Assembly: GCA_964438715.1 (NCBI GenBank)
Contig: CAYTLQ010000070.1
Location: forward strand, 1 to 14,387
Length of the DNA: 14,387 nt
From: CAYTLQ01 sp964438715
GTDB lineage: Bacteria > Bacteroidota > Ignavibacteria > Ignavibacteriales > Ignavibacteriaceae
Reading direction: 5' to 3'
How positions within the stretch are numbered: position 1 is the first letter of the stretch; each line of letters starts with the position of its first letter. The notes under the pieces are model-generated. The model was given only the letters and a program-made list of their open reading frames with translations, was not told where the DNA came from and did not search any database. Shown here in pieces: positions 1 to 8,102 of the stretch. The position numbers and the translations under genes were made by a program.

Positions 1-3000
1 AAACATGGGTATAAGAGAAAAATCGGTATCAAACCATCTACCAATTCACTTCCAGATATAAATTCCAAGGAACTATTTGATTACTGTCCTTCTCCGTTAT
101 TCCTGATTTCTTCAAAAGGTAAGATTTTAAAGATTAATAATGCCGCATCGGAATTATTCAAAGAAAAGTTGGATTCACTGATTGGGCAGGGGATTTCAAA
201 CATTCTCCCCGAGATTACACCGGAGGAAATCGATGTATTGATCGGGAAAGAAAACATCAGTAAAGAGTTAAAAGTTAACTTACACACTTCATCTGATAAA
301 ACAACATTTCACCTGAAAAATATACTATCAACTGAGCAGGGCGCATCGGTGATAGCCTTGCAGAAGAGCGAAACGATAGATAGCGAATATGAGTCACTGA
401 AACAGTTGAACAGAACTTATTCGCTGATTAGTGAATTAAATCAGGTAATACTCCGACAGGAATCACGGTCACAACTGATACGGGAAATTTGCCGGTTGCT
501 GGTTGAAAAAGGTAATTTTCTTATGGTTTGGTTCGGTGAAGTAGATCCGGTAACAAAAAAGGTAATACCAACGATTATTGAGGGGAATGATAATGGTTAT
601 CTCGAGAATGTAACCATCACTGTTGATGAAACCATAACAGCATTAGGACCAACCGGAAGAGCACTGAAATCAGGAACATATTACTATTGCAATAATATTG
701 CTGAAGATCCGATAATGATTCCTTGGAGAGAAAAAGCGCTTGCGCGGGGATACAAGGCTTCAGTTTGTTTGGCTCTGAATGTGATGGGAAGAGCAGACAG
801 CGCAATTACGGCGTATTCACCGGTTACTGATTTTTTTACTGAATCAGAAATTCAACTTTTAGTTCAGGTCGCCAAAAACTTATCCTATGCCCTGGAGCAT
901 ATAGAAATAAAAAATCTTCAGGTAAAGACAGAAATTGCGCTTAAAAAAAGTGTTGCGGAATGGAATCAAACTTTTGATGCAATTCAGGATCCCGTGTGGC
1001 TACTGGATAAGGAGCAGAAAATTCTTAAATCGAATGTTGCCGCTGAAAAATACTTTTCTATTTCGACTGAAAAACTATTACACTGCTATTGTTATAATAT
1101 CGTTCATAATCAGAATTCGCCGTATAAAGACTGTCCTTTACATAAAGCTAAAATTTCTTTAAAGCGAGAACAAGTAGAGATTGAATTACTTGACAAATAT
1201 TTCGAAGTAAGTGTTGATCCCATACTTGATGAAAACGGCGATTTTGCCGGTGCTGTGCATACTATGCACGATATTACGAGTCAAAAAGAAGCTCTTCGGC
1301 AAATAAGGCGAAACGATGTAATATTTAATAGTCTTTTGGTGCACAGTCCGGTGTCCATCTACTTTAAAGACAAAGAATTGAAGATAACGGATCTAAGTAA
1401 CAATTATCAGCAAATTCTTGGACTACCAAAAGAGGACATTATCGGTAAAACTGCATCTGATTTGTTCCCCCCTGAAATTGCAGAGAGGATGATTAAAGAT
1501 GAACATTTCGTCCTTGAATCAGGGAAACCACTCCACAAAAATGAATATTATAAAGACCGGTATTACCAAACTGTAATATTCCCTATTAATGTGCTTGATG
1601 AACCTCCTCTTGTAGCCGGATTTAAGTTGGATGTTACTGAAAGTATGAAATTACAAAATGAAATTGTGCGTAGGGAGGAAGAATTCAGATCGCTTTTCGA
1701 TAATATGACAGAAGGAGTTGCGTTGCATGAGCTTTTATATGATGATAATGGTACTCCGGTTAATTATCGCATTATTAATTGTAACTTTGCTTTTGAAAGC
1801 ATTCTCGGGTTAAAAAGAGAAGAAGTTATCGGGAAACCTGCCACAGAAGTATATCGTATGGAGAGAGCTCCATTGCTTGAAAAATATGCAAAAACCGCTT
1901 TGGAATTACAACATTTTCACATTGACACATATATTCCAGAACTTGAAAAACATTTTGAAATCTCGGTGATACCATGGAGCGAAAAAGGATTTGCCACAAT
2001 CTTTAGTGATGTTACTGCCAGAAAGAGGCAGGAGGAAGAGCTGAGGAATTCTTATCAGTTACTTGATAGTTTTATCGCAAACACTTCTTCAGGGGTTATA
2101 GCGACTGATGCAAGCGGCGTAATAATACATATTAATCAGTCATACTGTAACCTTTTTAATTTAAACGCAACACCCGATGAACTCATAGGAAAAAGAAGTG
2201 AAGTAATAATATCGGATATTTTAAAGAATTTTGCGGATCCCGAATACATCGTATCAGAGATGAACAGGTTTATACAAAACCAGGTTCCGGTAAAACAGGT
2301 TGTAGTTGAACTTCTGAGTGGTAAGAAATTACTCGTTGATTTTATCCCTTTAGTTATAGACGATAAGGTTGCCGGTAGAATATGGTACCACCATGATATT
2401 ACAGAGCTAAAAAATGCTGAAAAGAAACTTCAGCAAAGCGAAGAAATGTTCAGGCAGTCGTTTCAGCTAGCCGCAGTAGGGTTATGCTTAATTGGCACAG
2501 ACAGAAAATTCCGAAGGGTAAATGATGCATTTCAGAACATGATAGAATATTCTGCAAATGAACTCAACAACATGACAACAGATGAAATTACCTATCACGA
2601 GGACATTAAGCTTTCCCGGGATAAACTTCAACAAATATTGAACGGTGAGGCAATTAATGTAAGTTTTGAAAAGCGATTTGTCACGCGGTCGGGGAGGATT
2701 ATCTGGTCTGTTGTTTTGATAGCGCCAATAAAAAACGACAAAGGCGAAGTGGAATATTTTATTTCACAGGTACTCGATATTACCGATCGTAAGACTGCTG
2801 AAGAGGCGTTAAAAGATTCAAAGAAATTCGTTGAAGATATTATCGAAACAGCCAATACAATGGTTATTGGAATTACTTTAAATGGAGAAATAAAAATATT
2901 TAATAGGGCGGCTGAGAGAATTACCGGATATTTATTTGAAGAAGTCAAAGGGAAAAATGCATTTGAATTATTGTCATATCCTGTAAACAAATCAACAAGT

Positions 3001-4188
3001 TCGAAATCTGTGGAAAAAATTCGTGAAACCGGAATAGTGCCAAGAAATTATGAAAGTCCGATTGTTACAAAGTCCGGCGAGTTGCGGTATATCGTATGGC
3101 AGAACAGTCCGATGTTTGAGAAGGGTGAACAGAAGGGTATTATTGCATTTGGGCTCGATACAACAGAAAAAATTACTGCTGAAAAGGCACTCCGTGAAAG
3201 CGAAGAAAAATATCGGGTAATTTTACAGACAGCAAATTTTGGCTTTTGGCTGGTTGACCTTGAAGCGAATTTTCTTGAAGTTAATGATGCATATTGTAGA
3301 ATGAGCGGCTACACCCGTGATGAAATTCTAAAAATGAAAATAATGGATTTTGAGGCAGAGGAATCTGCTGAGGAAATTTATCTTCATATGCGAACAATAA
3401 TTGACAAAGGATCAGACCGGTTTGAAACAAAACTCAGGCGAAAAAACGGAACGGAATATTATGTTGAAATAAATGTTCAGTATCAGGCATTGGGTTCAGG
3501 AAAGTTTGTATGTTTCTTACGGGATATTACAGAATGGGAAAAAAATGAGTTAATCAGGGAAACAAGGGCGAGACTTATTGATTACTCGGTTAACCATAGT
3601 TCCAAACAGTTACTGCAATATTCATTAGATGAACTTGAAAAAATTACCGGAAGTAAGATAGGGTTTTACCACCTTATGCTACCCGATCAGAAAACACTTG
3701 CACTGCAGGAATGGTCAACCAGAACAAAGAATGAATTCTGTACTGCAATTGGGGCAGGATTACATTACAATGTCAGTGAGGCTGGTGTATGGGTTGATGC
3801 GGTTCATCAAAGGAAACCCGTTATCCACAACAGTTATGCTGATCTGCCTCATAAAAAAGGTTTACCTAAAGGACATGCAATTGTTTTAAGGGAACTAGTA
3901 GTCCCTGTTTTTCGTGGCGGACTGATAACCGCAGTACTTGGCGTAGGTAATAAATCAACTGATTATACTCAGGATGATGTTGAAATTATTATGCAGATTG
4001 CAGATCTGGCGTGGGATATTATTGAAAGAAAACGGTGGGAGGAAGAGCTTCATAGTAAACTTGAAGAACTTCAGAAGTTTCACAAGGTAACAGTTGACAG
4101 GGAACTTATGATGATTGAATTAAAGAAGGAGGTTAATAAACTTCGTACAGATTTGGGTATGAAGGAAAAATACAGAATTATCGAATGA
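1..4188 (+). CDS. Giant multi-PAS/GAF sensory protein (5'-truncated by window edge)
   Basis: This is a soluble multi-input sensor without an enzymatic output. The reading frame is open from base 1, and the codons before the TTG at 169 already encode the start of a PAS domain (LFDYCPSPLFLI..., from codon ~25). The TTG is therefore not the real start: at least 1395 residues lie in the window and the N-terminus is missing. Domains by codon in the window: PAS ~25-125; GAF ~139-305, with the GPTG and DPxMxPWRE signatures; seven more PAS at ~319-430, 438-548, 559-674, 685-800, 814-930, 941-1055 and 1069-1178, most ending in a D-[IV]-T or D-x-T-[ED] motif followed by a short coil; GAF ~1190-1345 of the GFYH/WSTRT/AGVW/GVGNK type; C-terminal coiled tail ~1345-1395 (DRELMMIELKKEVNKL). 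No HisKA, HATPase, GGDEF, EAL or transmembrane segment is visible. The stop overlaps the next ATG (ATGA), suggesting translational coupling. It probably signals by protein contact with the kinases encoded downstream; that is inference. Confidence 0.92.
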   Translation, partial: KHGYKRKIGIKPSTNSLPDINSKELFDYCPSPLFLISSKGKILKINNAASELFKEKLDSLIGQGISNILPEITPEEIDVLIGKENISKELKVNLHTSSDKTTFHLKNILSTEQGASVIALQKSETIDSEYESLKQLNRTYSLISELNQVILRQESRSQLIREICRLLVEKGNFLMVWFGEVDPVTKKVIPTIIEGNDNGYLENVTITVDETITALGPTGRALKSGTYYYCNNIAEDPIMIPWREKALARGYKASVCLALNVMGRADSAITAYSPVTDFFTESEIQLLVQVAKNLSYALEHIEIKNLQVKTEIALKKSVAEWNQTFDAIQDPVWLLDKEQKILKSNVAAEKYFSISTEKLLHCYCYNIVHNQNSPYKDCPLHKAKISLKREQVEIELLDKYFEVSVDPILDENGDFAGAVHTMHDITSQKEALRQIRRNDVIFNSLLVHSPVSIYFKDKELKITDLSNNYQQILGLPKEDIIGKTASDLFPPEIAERMIKDEHFVLESGKPLHKNEYYKDRYYQTVIFPINVLDEPPLVAGFKLDVTESMKLQNEIVRREEEFRSLFDNMTEGVALHELLYDDNGTPVNYRIINCNFAFESILGLKREEVIGKPATEVYRMERAPLLEKYAKTALELQHFHIDTYIPELEKHFEISVIPWSEKGFATIFSDVTARKRQEEELRNSYQLLDSFIANTSSGVIATDASGVIIHINQSYCNLFNLNATPDELIGKRSEVIISDILKNFADPEYIVSEMNRFIQNQVPVKQVVVELLSGKKLLVDFIPLVIDDKVAGRIWYHHDITELKNAEKKLQQSEEMFRQSFQLAAVGLCLIGTDRKFRRVNDAFQNMIEYSANELNNMTTDEITYHEDIKLSRDKLQQILNGEAINVSFEKRFVTRSGRIIWSVVLIAPIKNDKGEVEYFISQVLDITDRKTAEEALKDSKKFVEDIIETANTMVIGITLNGEIKIFNRAAERITGYLFEEVKGKNAFELLSYPVNKSTSSKSVEKIRETGIVPRNYESPIVTKSGELRYIVWQNSPMFEKGEQKGIIAFGLDTTEKITAEKALRESEEKYRVILQTANFGFWLVDLEANFLEVNDAYCRMSGYTRDEILKMKIMDFEAEESAEEIYLHMRTIIDKGSDRFETKLRRKNGTEYYVEINVQYQALGSGKFVCFLRDITEWEKNELIRETRARLIDYSVNHSSKQLLQYSLDELEKITGSKIGFYHLMLPDQKTLALQEWSTRTKNEFCTAIGAGLHYNVSEAGVWVDAVHQRKPVIHNSYADLPHKKGLPKGHAIVLRELVVPVFRGGLITAVLGVGNKSTDYTQDDVEIIMQIADLAWDIIERKRWEEELHSKLEELQKFHKVTVDRELMMIELKKEVNKLRTDLGMKEKYRIIE

Positions 4189-4658
4189 TACGATTTACCG
4201 AAATGCTGGCAGATATTTATCCTTTGGACGCAATAATAGAATTATTAAAATATTCAGAAAATTTTATTGAAGAATCTATAAAGAAGCGCCAGATAATTTC
4301 AGGTTGTAGAACGAAAGCCGAATATTTTGAAATAATTAAAATAAATTCCATTGAATTGCAACAATTGTTACATTCATTAGAAAATACTTACAGTGAGTTT
4401 TTCAGAAATCCGCTGACTTTCTCAGTAGTTGAGCAAGTTATCATACCTTCTTTATACCATGTTCTTCGTCAGGAGCAAAGAGAATTTCGTATTTGGTCAG
4501 TTGCTTGCTCTGCAGGACAGGAAGTATATTCGACAGCAATACTTTTGGAGGAATTTTTTCAACAGGCAGAATCTCCCATAAACTTTACTATATATGCTTC
4601 TGACTCCTCTTCTGCCGCTCTTGAAAGAGCGCGTGCAGGTGTTTTTCCAGGAGAATGA
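4185..4658 (+). CDS. CheR-like methyltransferase, N-terminal fragment
   Basis: This is the 157-residue product if no frame correction occurs. It covers the CheR N-terminal all-helical domain (residues ~1-75), the YSEFFRNPLTF motif (~69-79), and the first half of the Rossmann-like methyltransferase domain with the SAM-binding loop WSVACSAGQEVYS (~104-116) and the acidic YASD at the end of strand 2 (~137-140). It stops at TGA 4656-4658, right after ALERARAGVFPGE. It lacks the second half of the SAM pocket, so it is unlikely to be active alone. Confidence 0.7.
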   Translation: MIRFTEMLADIYPLDAIIELLKYSENFIEESIKKRQIISGCRTKAEYFEIIKINSIELQQLLHSLENTYSEFFRNPLTFSVVEQVIIPSLYHVLRQEQREFRIWSVACSAGQEVYSTAILLEEFFQQAESPINFTIYASDSSSAALERARAGVFPGE

Positions 4659-5022
4659 ACTCGGGAATATCACCATCTCACGGTTAAAACGATGGTTTAC
4701 CAAAACAGGGGAAGTTTACAAGATTTCTCCCGAATTACAAAAAAGAATAGCGTTTACTGTATTCAATCTCATTGAAGGCAGGCAATCTTGTCCGCCGGAG
4801 TGTATATTTTGCGAATTTGATATAATAATTTGTTCTAATATTCTTTTTTATTACAAAGAAAAATACCGTGATTTCATTATCGGGAAGTTGTTACGCTCAA
4901 TTAACGAAAATGGATATATAATAACCGGTGAGACAGAGCGGAAATACTTTCTTAAAAAAATATTTCAGAAATTATTCCTCGCTCAGGCATCTTTCATATT
5001 ATCCATAGAGAACCATTTATAA
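4594..5022 (+). CDS. CheR-like methyltransferase, C-terminal fragment
   Basis: This frame carries the second half of the CheR catalytic domain: RLKRWF, the SPELQKRIAFTVFNL segment, the FDIIICSNILFYY segment (equivalent of the CRNVLIYF motif, TGT-TCT-AAT at 4831-4839), and GYIITGETE (equivalent of the GYLFLGHSE motif). Homology begins at about 4647, just after the T5 run. The ATG at 4594 precedes that point and lies inside codons of the N-terminal fragment in another frame, so the first ~17 residues from this ATG are probably meaningless. No obvious independent ribosome binding site is seen. It probably ends the original CheR gene rather than being a separate one. Confidence 0.55.
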   Translation: MLLTPLLPLLKERVQVFFQENELGNITISRLKRWFTKTGEVYKISPELQKRIAFTVFNLIEGRQSCPPECIFCEFDIIICSNILFYYKEKYRDFIIGKLLRSINENGYIITGETERKYFLKKIFQKLFLAQASFILSIENHL

Positions 5023-5102
5023 TAAATGATCAGGAAAACTAATCAATTTACTTTACCCTGTAAGTATGCGTGTGGAAATTCCCTGCATGGTACTTTGGAA
5101 GT

Positions 5103-5110
5103 AGGAAAAG
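5103..5110 (+). promoter_or_regulatory. Purine-rich ribosome binding site for the hybrid kinase
   Basis: AGGAAAAG lies 7 nt before ATG 5118. It supports the ATG at 5118 over the in-frame GTG at 5070, which would add 16 polar/aromatic residues ahead of the first transmembrane helix. Confidence 0.5.
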
Positions 5111-5117
5111 AACAGTC

Positions 5118-8102
5118 ATGATAAAAAATCTTAATATCAGCACACTTTTAACTATCAGCATGGCTTTGTTATTGGCGCTGGTAATAGGTGCATTACTCAT
5201 CGCCGACAGGCGTATTGATCAGATGTATCGCAATACTGAAATTCTGTATAATCATCCTCTAAGGGTACGGAGTGCTGTTAGCACTGCACACATGGCTTTA
5301 GTTTCTATCCATAGTGATATGCTTGAAGCTGTTTTTTTTAAGGATATGAACGACCTTACACAACTAATTAAAAAGATTAATCAAAATAAATCACTTCTCG
5401 ATGATCAGATTCAAACATTTCAGGAATATTATCTTGGTCCGAAAATAGATGTCGCAAATCTGCGTACAGATGTACTTATTTACTATTCTTTTAATAATGA
5501 AATTATCCGGTTGGTGGAGTCCGGAAATTTCAATCTGACTGATTATGAAGACCATTATTATTTACTTAGTAAAAAATATCTTCAAGCCACCGAAGAGAAA
5601 CTTGCAAAAATTGATGCCTTTGCACGAGGAAAATCAGCCGAATTGATTGCGAATTCAGAAGTGATTAATAAACAACTTGATGATCAGTATTTAATTTTAG
5701 CATGTTCAATGTTTTTCCTGGTTATTGGTTCTTATGTTCTTCTTTTACGGCATATCCGAACACCACTTGACATACTTATGAATTCAGCCACAAGATTTCG
5801 CGATGGTTATTATTCGGTACGAAGTAGTTTTGTTTCGAATAATGAATTTGGCAAACTCTCGGAGACCTTTAATTTATTGGCGGAGACTATCGAAAATAGA
5901 ATTGTACTGCTCAGTAAAACGAAACGATTATCTGATGTGAAAGTTTCCGAGAATGATTTGAATGGATTTTTCAAAGAAACAATTACAACCCTTCTGGAAG
6001 TTACAGAATCAGTAATAGCGGCAATATTTTTGGTAAGCCAAAGCGGTAAACAGTTAACCCATTTGCATTCTATCGGATTAACAGTACAGGCTATTAATGA
6101 TTTGCAATGTAAAGCACCGGAAGGTGAATTTGCCAAAGCTATTTCTACGGGTCGGATTGAATTTGTGACTAATATACCGGAAGATACCAAATTTGTATTT
6201 ATGGCCGTGAGCGGAGCCTATCTGCCTCGTGAAATAGTGACAATACCGATTTTTTCTATGGGTGAATGTATTGCGGTTATATCTTTAGCCAGCATACGCC
6301 CATATAATAAGCTTATTAAGGATTTCCTTAACGAAGTTCATGATACAATAAATACACGAATTTCGATGATACTTGCTTTCAAAAAACTTCAGGAGGTGAT
6401 GGTATTACTTGAGGCACAAAATAAGGAACTGGAATTTCAAAAAACAGAATTAGCACAGCAGGCTAATGTATTACATCAACAGAATAAAGAACTCGAAATG
6501 CAGAAGATGCAACTTGCCGAAGCCAGCAGATTAAAAACTACATTCCTTTCAAATATGAGTCATGAACTGCGAACCCCGCTAAATTCTGTAATTGCATTAG
6601 CCGGCGTATTACACCGCAAGCTTGCAGGCAGGTTACCTGAAGAGGAACTCAGCTATCTTGAAGTTATAGAACGCAACGGAAAACATCTTCTTGCATTAAT
6701 TAATGATATTCTCGACCTTTCCCGTATTGAATCGGGTCGTGTTGAAATGGAAATCAGCAAGTTCAGAATAACAATGGTTGTAAAAGAGGCGGTGCAGCTG
6801 ATTCTCCCTCAGGCAGAGGCAAAAGGTGTGGAAATAGTTGTTGAGGATAACAATACCAATATTGAAGTGGAATCCGATCTCGCAAAACTCAAGCATATTC
6901 TACTAAATCTTATTGGCAATGCAGTGAAATTTACCGAAAGGGGCACCGTACGAATAACCATAAAACATTCAGGAGCGTTTGTATATATTGCAGTTATCGA
7001 TTCCGGAATTGGTATTGAGCCAAAACATATACAGTATATTTTTGATGAATTTCGTCAGGCTGATACGAGTACCTCCCGAAAATTTGGTGGTACGGGGTTA
7101 GGACTTGCAATCGCGAAGAAATATTCTGAGATGCTCGGTGCAAAGATTTCAGTAGAAAGTACTCCGGGTTTAGGTTCAACATTTACATTAACTCTCCCTG
7201 TTGTCTATTCGGGAGGATTAGAACTACCACAAAAAAGTGGTGAATCAAACTTTAATGCTCCGAGCAAACAATTTCTTCAAAATTCAGAAATAAAAAATGT
7301 AGGAAAACGAATATTGCTTGTTGAAGATAGCGAGCCGGCAATTATACAAATTGAGGATGTACTTAAAGATGCCGGCTTTGATGTATTGGTAGCACGAAAT
7401 GGCAATGATGCCATTACAATGATATCGGAAAAACTTCCGGATGCAATGATACTTGACCTGATGATGCCGGAAATAGATGGTTTTGAAGTATTAAAAAAAG
7501 TTCGGGAGCAAAAGAATTCGGAAAAACTTCCGGTGTTGATTTTGACTGCAAAACATATTTCAAAAGAAGAGATGTCATTCCTGAAGGGTAACAATATTTC
7601 ACAACTTTTACAGAAAGGAGATATTAACAGAGTTGAACTCCTTCAATCGGTAATGACTATGCTTCTGAAAGAAGAACATTCATCCGATAATCGTTTAGAA
7701 AAAACTTTCGAAAACCGTAGAATAACACAGGGAGAACAAGTAAAAATTCTGGTTGTTGAGGATAATCCTGATAATATGCTCACAGTAAAAGCTTTATTAC
7801 AAGATGACTATATTGTTATAGAAGCAGAAAATGGAGCAGACGCTGTTGAAGTAGCAAGGCGTGAAAGCCCTGATTTGATTCTTTTGGATATAGCACTACC
7901 GGTTATGGATGGCACGCAGGCATTTCTGAATATGAAGAAAATTCCTCATTTACAGAATACGCCGGTAATTGCATTAACTGCAAGTGCGATGGTCCAGGAT
8001 AGAGAGATAATTCTTGCCCATGGTTTTAATGCATTTATTGCTAAACCAATCGATCGTCAGGAATTTTTCAGTGTCATTGAGAGGGTATTATATGGAAAAT
8101 AA
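5118..8102 (+). CDS. Membrane hybrid histidine kinase, HAMP-GAF-HisKA-HATPase-REC-REC
   Basis: This is a 994-residue inner-membrane sensor kinase that autophosphorylates on His and passes phosphate to two C-terminal receivers. Layout: TM1 ~9-29; periplasmic helical segment ~30-190, resembling a four-helix-bundle ligand domain; TM2 ~191-210; HAMP ~211-262; GAF ~282-420; coiled coil ~422-472 with a near-repeat of 21 residues (QNKELEFQ.../QNKELEMQ...); HisKA with H482 in SNMSHELRTPLN; HATPase with the N box (LNLIGNAVKF, ~596-605), DSGIGI (~628-633), FDEFRQAD and GGTGLGLAI (~657-665). REC1 ~731-850 has ED at 736-737, phospho-acceptor D780, T810 and K833. REC2 ~875-990 has ED at 881-882, D924, T954 and K976. 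Both receivers look complete. The start ATG 5118 is chosen over GTG 5070 because of the purine-rich site before it and the TM placement. The gene lies 95 bp after the CheR gene and its stop overlaps the next start. The signal sensed is unknown. Confidence 0.93.
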   Translation: MIKNLNISTLLTISMALLLALVIGALLIADRRIDQMYRNTEILYNHPLRVRSAVSTAHMALVSIHSDMLEAVFFKDMNDLTQLIKKINQNKSLLDDQIQTFQEYYLGPKIDVANLRTDVLIYYSFNNEIIRLVESGNFNLTDYEDHYYLLSKKYLQATEEKLAKIDAFARGKSAELIANSEVINKQLDDQYLILACSMFFLVIGSYVLLLRHIRTPLDILMNSATRFRDGYYSVRSSFVSNNEFGKLSETFNLLAETIENRIVLLSKTKRLSDVKVSENDLNGFFKETITTLLEVTESVIAAIFLVSQSGKQLTHLHSIGLTVQAINDLQCKAPEGEFAKAISTGRIEFVTNIPEDTKFVFMAVSGAYLPREIVTIPIFSMGECIAVISLASIRPYNKLIKDFLNEVHDTINTRISMILAFKKLQEVMVLLEAQNKELEFQKTELAQQANVLHQQNKELEMQKMQLAEASRLKTTFLSNMSHELRTPLNSVIALAGVLHRKLAGRLPEEELSYLEVIERNGKHLLALINDILDLSRIESGRVEMEISKFRITMVVKEAVQLILPQAEAKGVEIVVEDNNTNIEVESDLAKLKHILLNLIGNAVKFTERGTVRITIKHSGAFVYIAVIDSGIGIEPKHIQYIFDEFRQADTSTSRKFGGTGLGLAIAKKYSEMLGAKISVESTPGLGSTFTLTLPVVYSGGLELPQKSGESNFNAPSKQFLQNSEIKNVGKRILLVEDSEPAIIQIEDVLKDAGFDVLVARNGNDAITMISEKLPDAMILDLMMPEIDGFEVLKKVREQKNSEKLPVLILTAKHISKEEMSFLKGNNISQLLQKGDINRVELLQSVMTMLLKEEHSSDNRLEKTFENRRITQGEQVKILVVEDNPDNMLTVKALLQDDYIVIEAENGADAVEVARRESPDLILLDIALPVMDGTQAFLNMKKIPHLQNTPVIALTASAMVQDREIILAHGFNAFIAKPIDRQEFFSVIERVLYGK
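8079..8085 (+). promoter_or_regulatory. Shine-Dalgarno site deciding the start of the second kinase
   Basis: GAGAGGG with a 6-nt spacer precedes ATG 8092, inside the coding end of the upstream kinase. It supports 8092 over the earlier in-frame ATG at 8014, which would only read REC2 codons of the upstream gene in the wrong frame. Confidence 0.65.

Larger units (their letters stand above)
4185..5022 (+). pseudogene. cheR: CheR-type SAM-dependent methyltransferase, split by a +1 frameshift
   Basis: CheR enzymes methylate glutamates of chemoreceptors using S-adenosylmethionine. Two adjacent frames together give one CheR protein. Frame 3 (4185-4658) holds the N-terminal helical domain and the SAM site; frame 1, ending at 5022, holds the remainder. 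Removing one T from the T5 run at 4642-4646 joins them seamlessly (ARAGVF-QENELGNITIS-RLKRWF), matching the CheR pattern ARxGxY...LKRYF and giving ~278 residues, a normal CheR length. Key residues: FFR, WSVACSAGQE (usually CSTGEE), the Asp of YASD, FNL, and CSNILFYY (usually CRNVxIYF). The Glu-to-Gln change in GEE and Arg-to-Ser change in CRN hint at weakened selection as well as the frame break. The start overlaps the upstream stop (ATGA). No CheB, CheA or MCP lies nearby. A sequencing error or recoding could equally explain the frame break. Confidence 0.8.

Noticed and set aside
169..171. TTG at 169 as start of the first gene
   Set aside because: The same frame is open to base 1 and already encodes PAS sequence, so the gene begins outside the window.
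2628..2990. 120-codon minus-strand open frame
   Set aside because: It is antisense to a well-conserved PAS segment, with no recognisable domain or start signal.
5070..5117. GTG at 5070 as start of the membrane kinase
   Set aside because: It adds a polar/aromatic stretch before the first TM helix, and a purine-rich site sits directly before ATG 5118.
5810..6190. 126-codon minus-strand open frame
   Set aside because: It is antisense to the HAMP/GAF coding region of the membrane kinase; composition follows the opposite strand.
8014..8091. ATG at 8014 as start of the second kinase
   Set aside because: It lies entirely within REC2 codons of the upstream gene in another frame; ATG 8092 has a good Shine-Dalgarno site and starts just before the REC domain.
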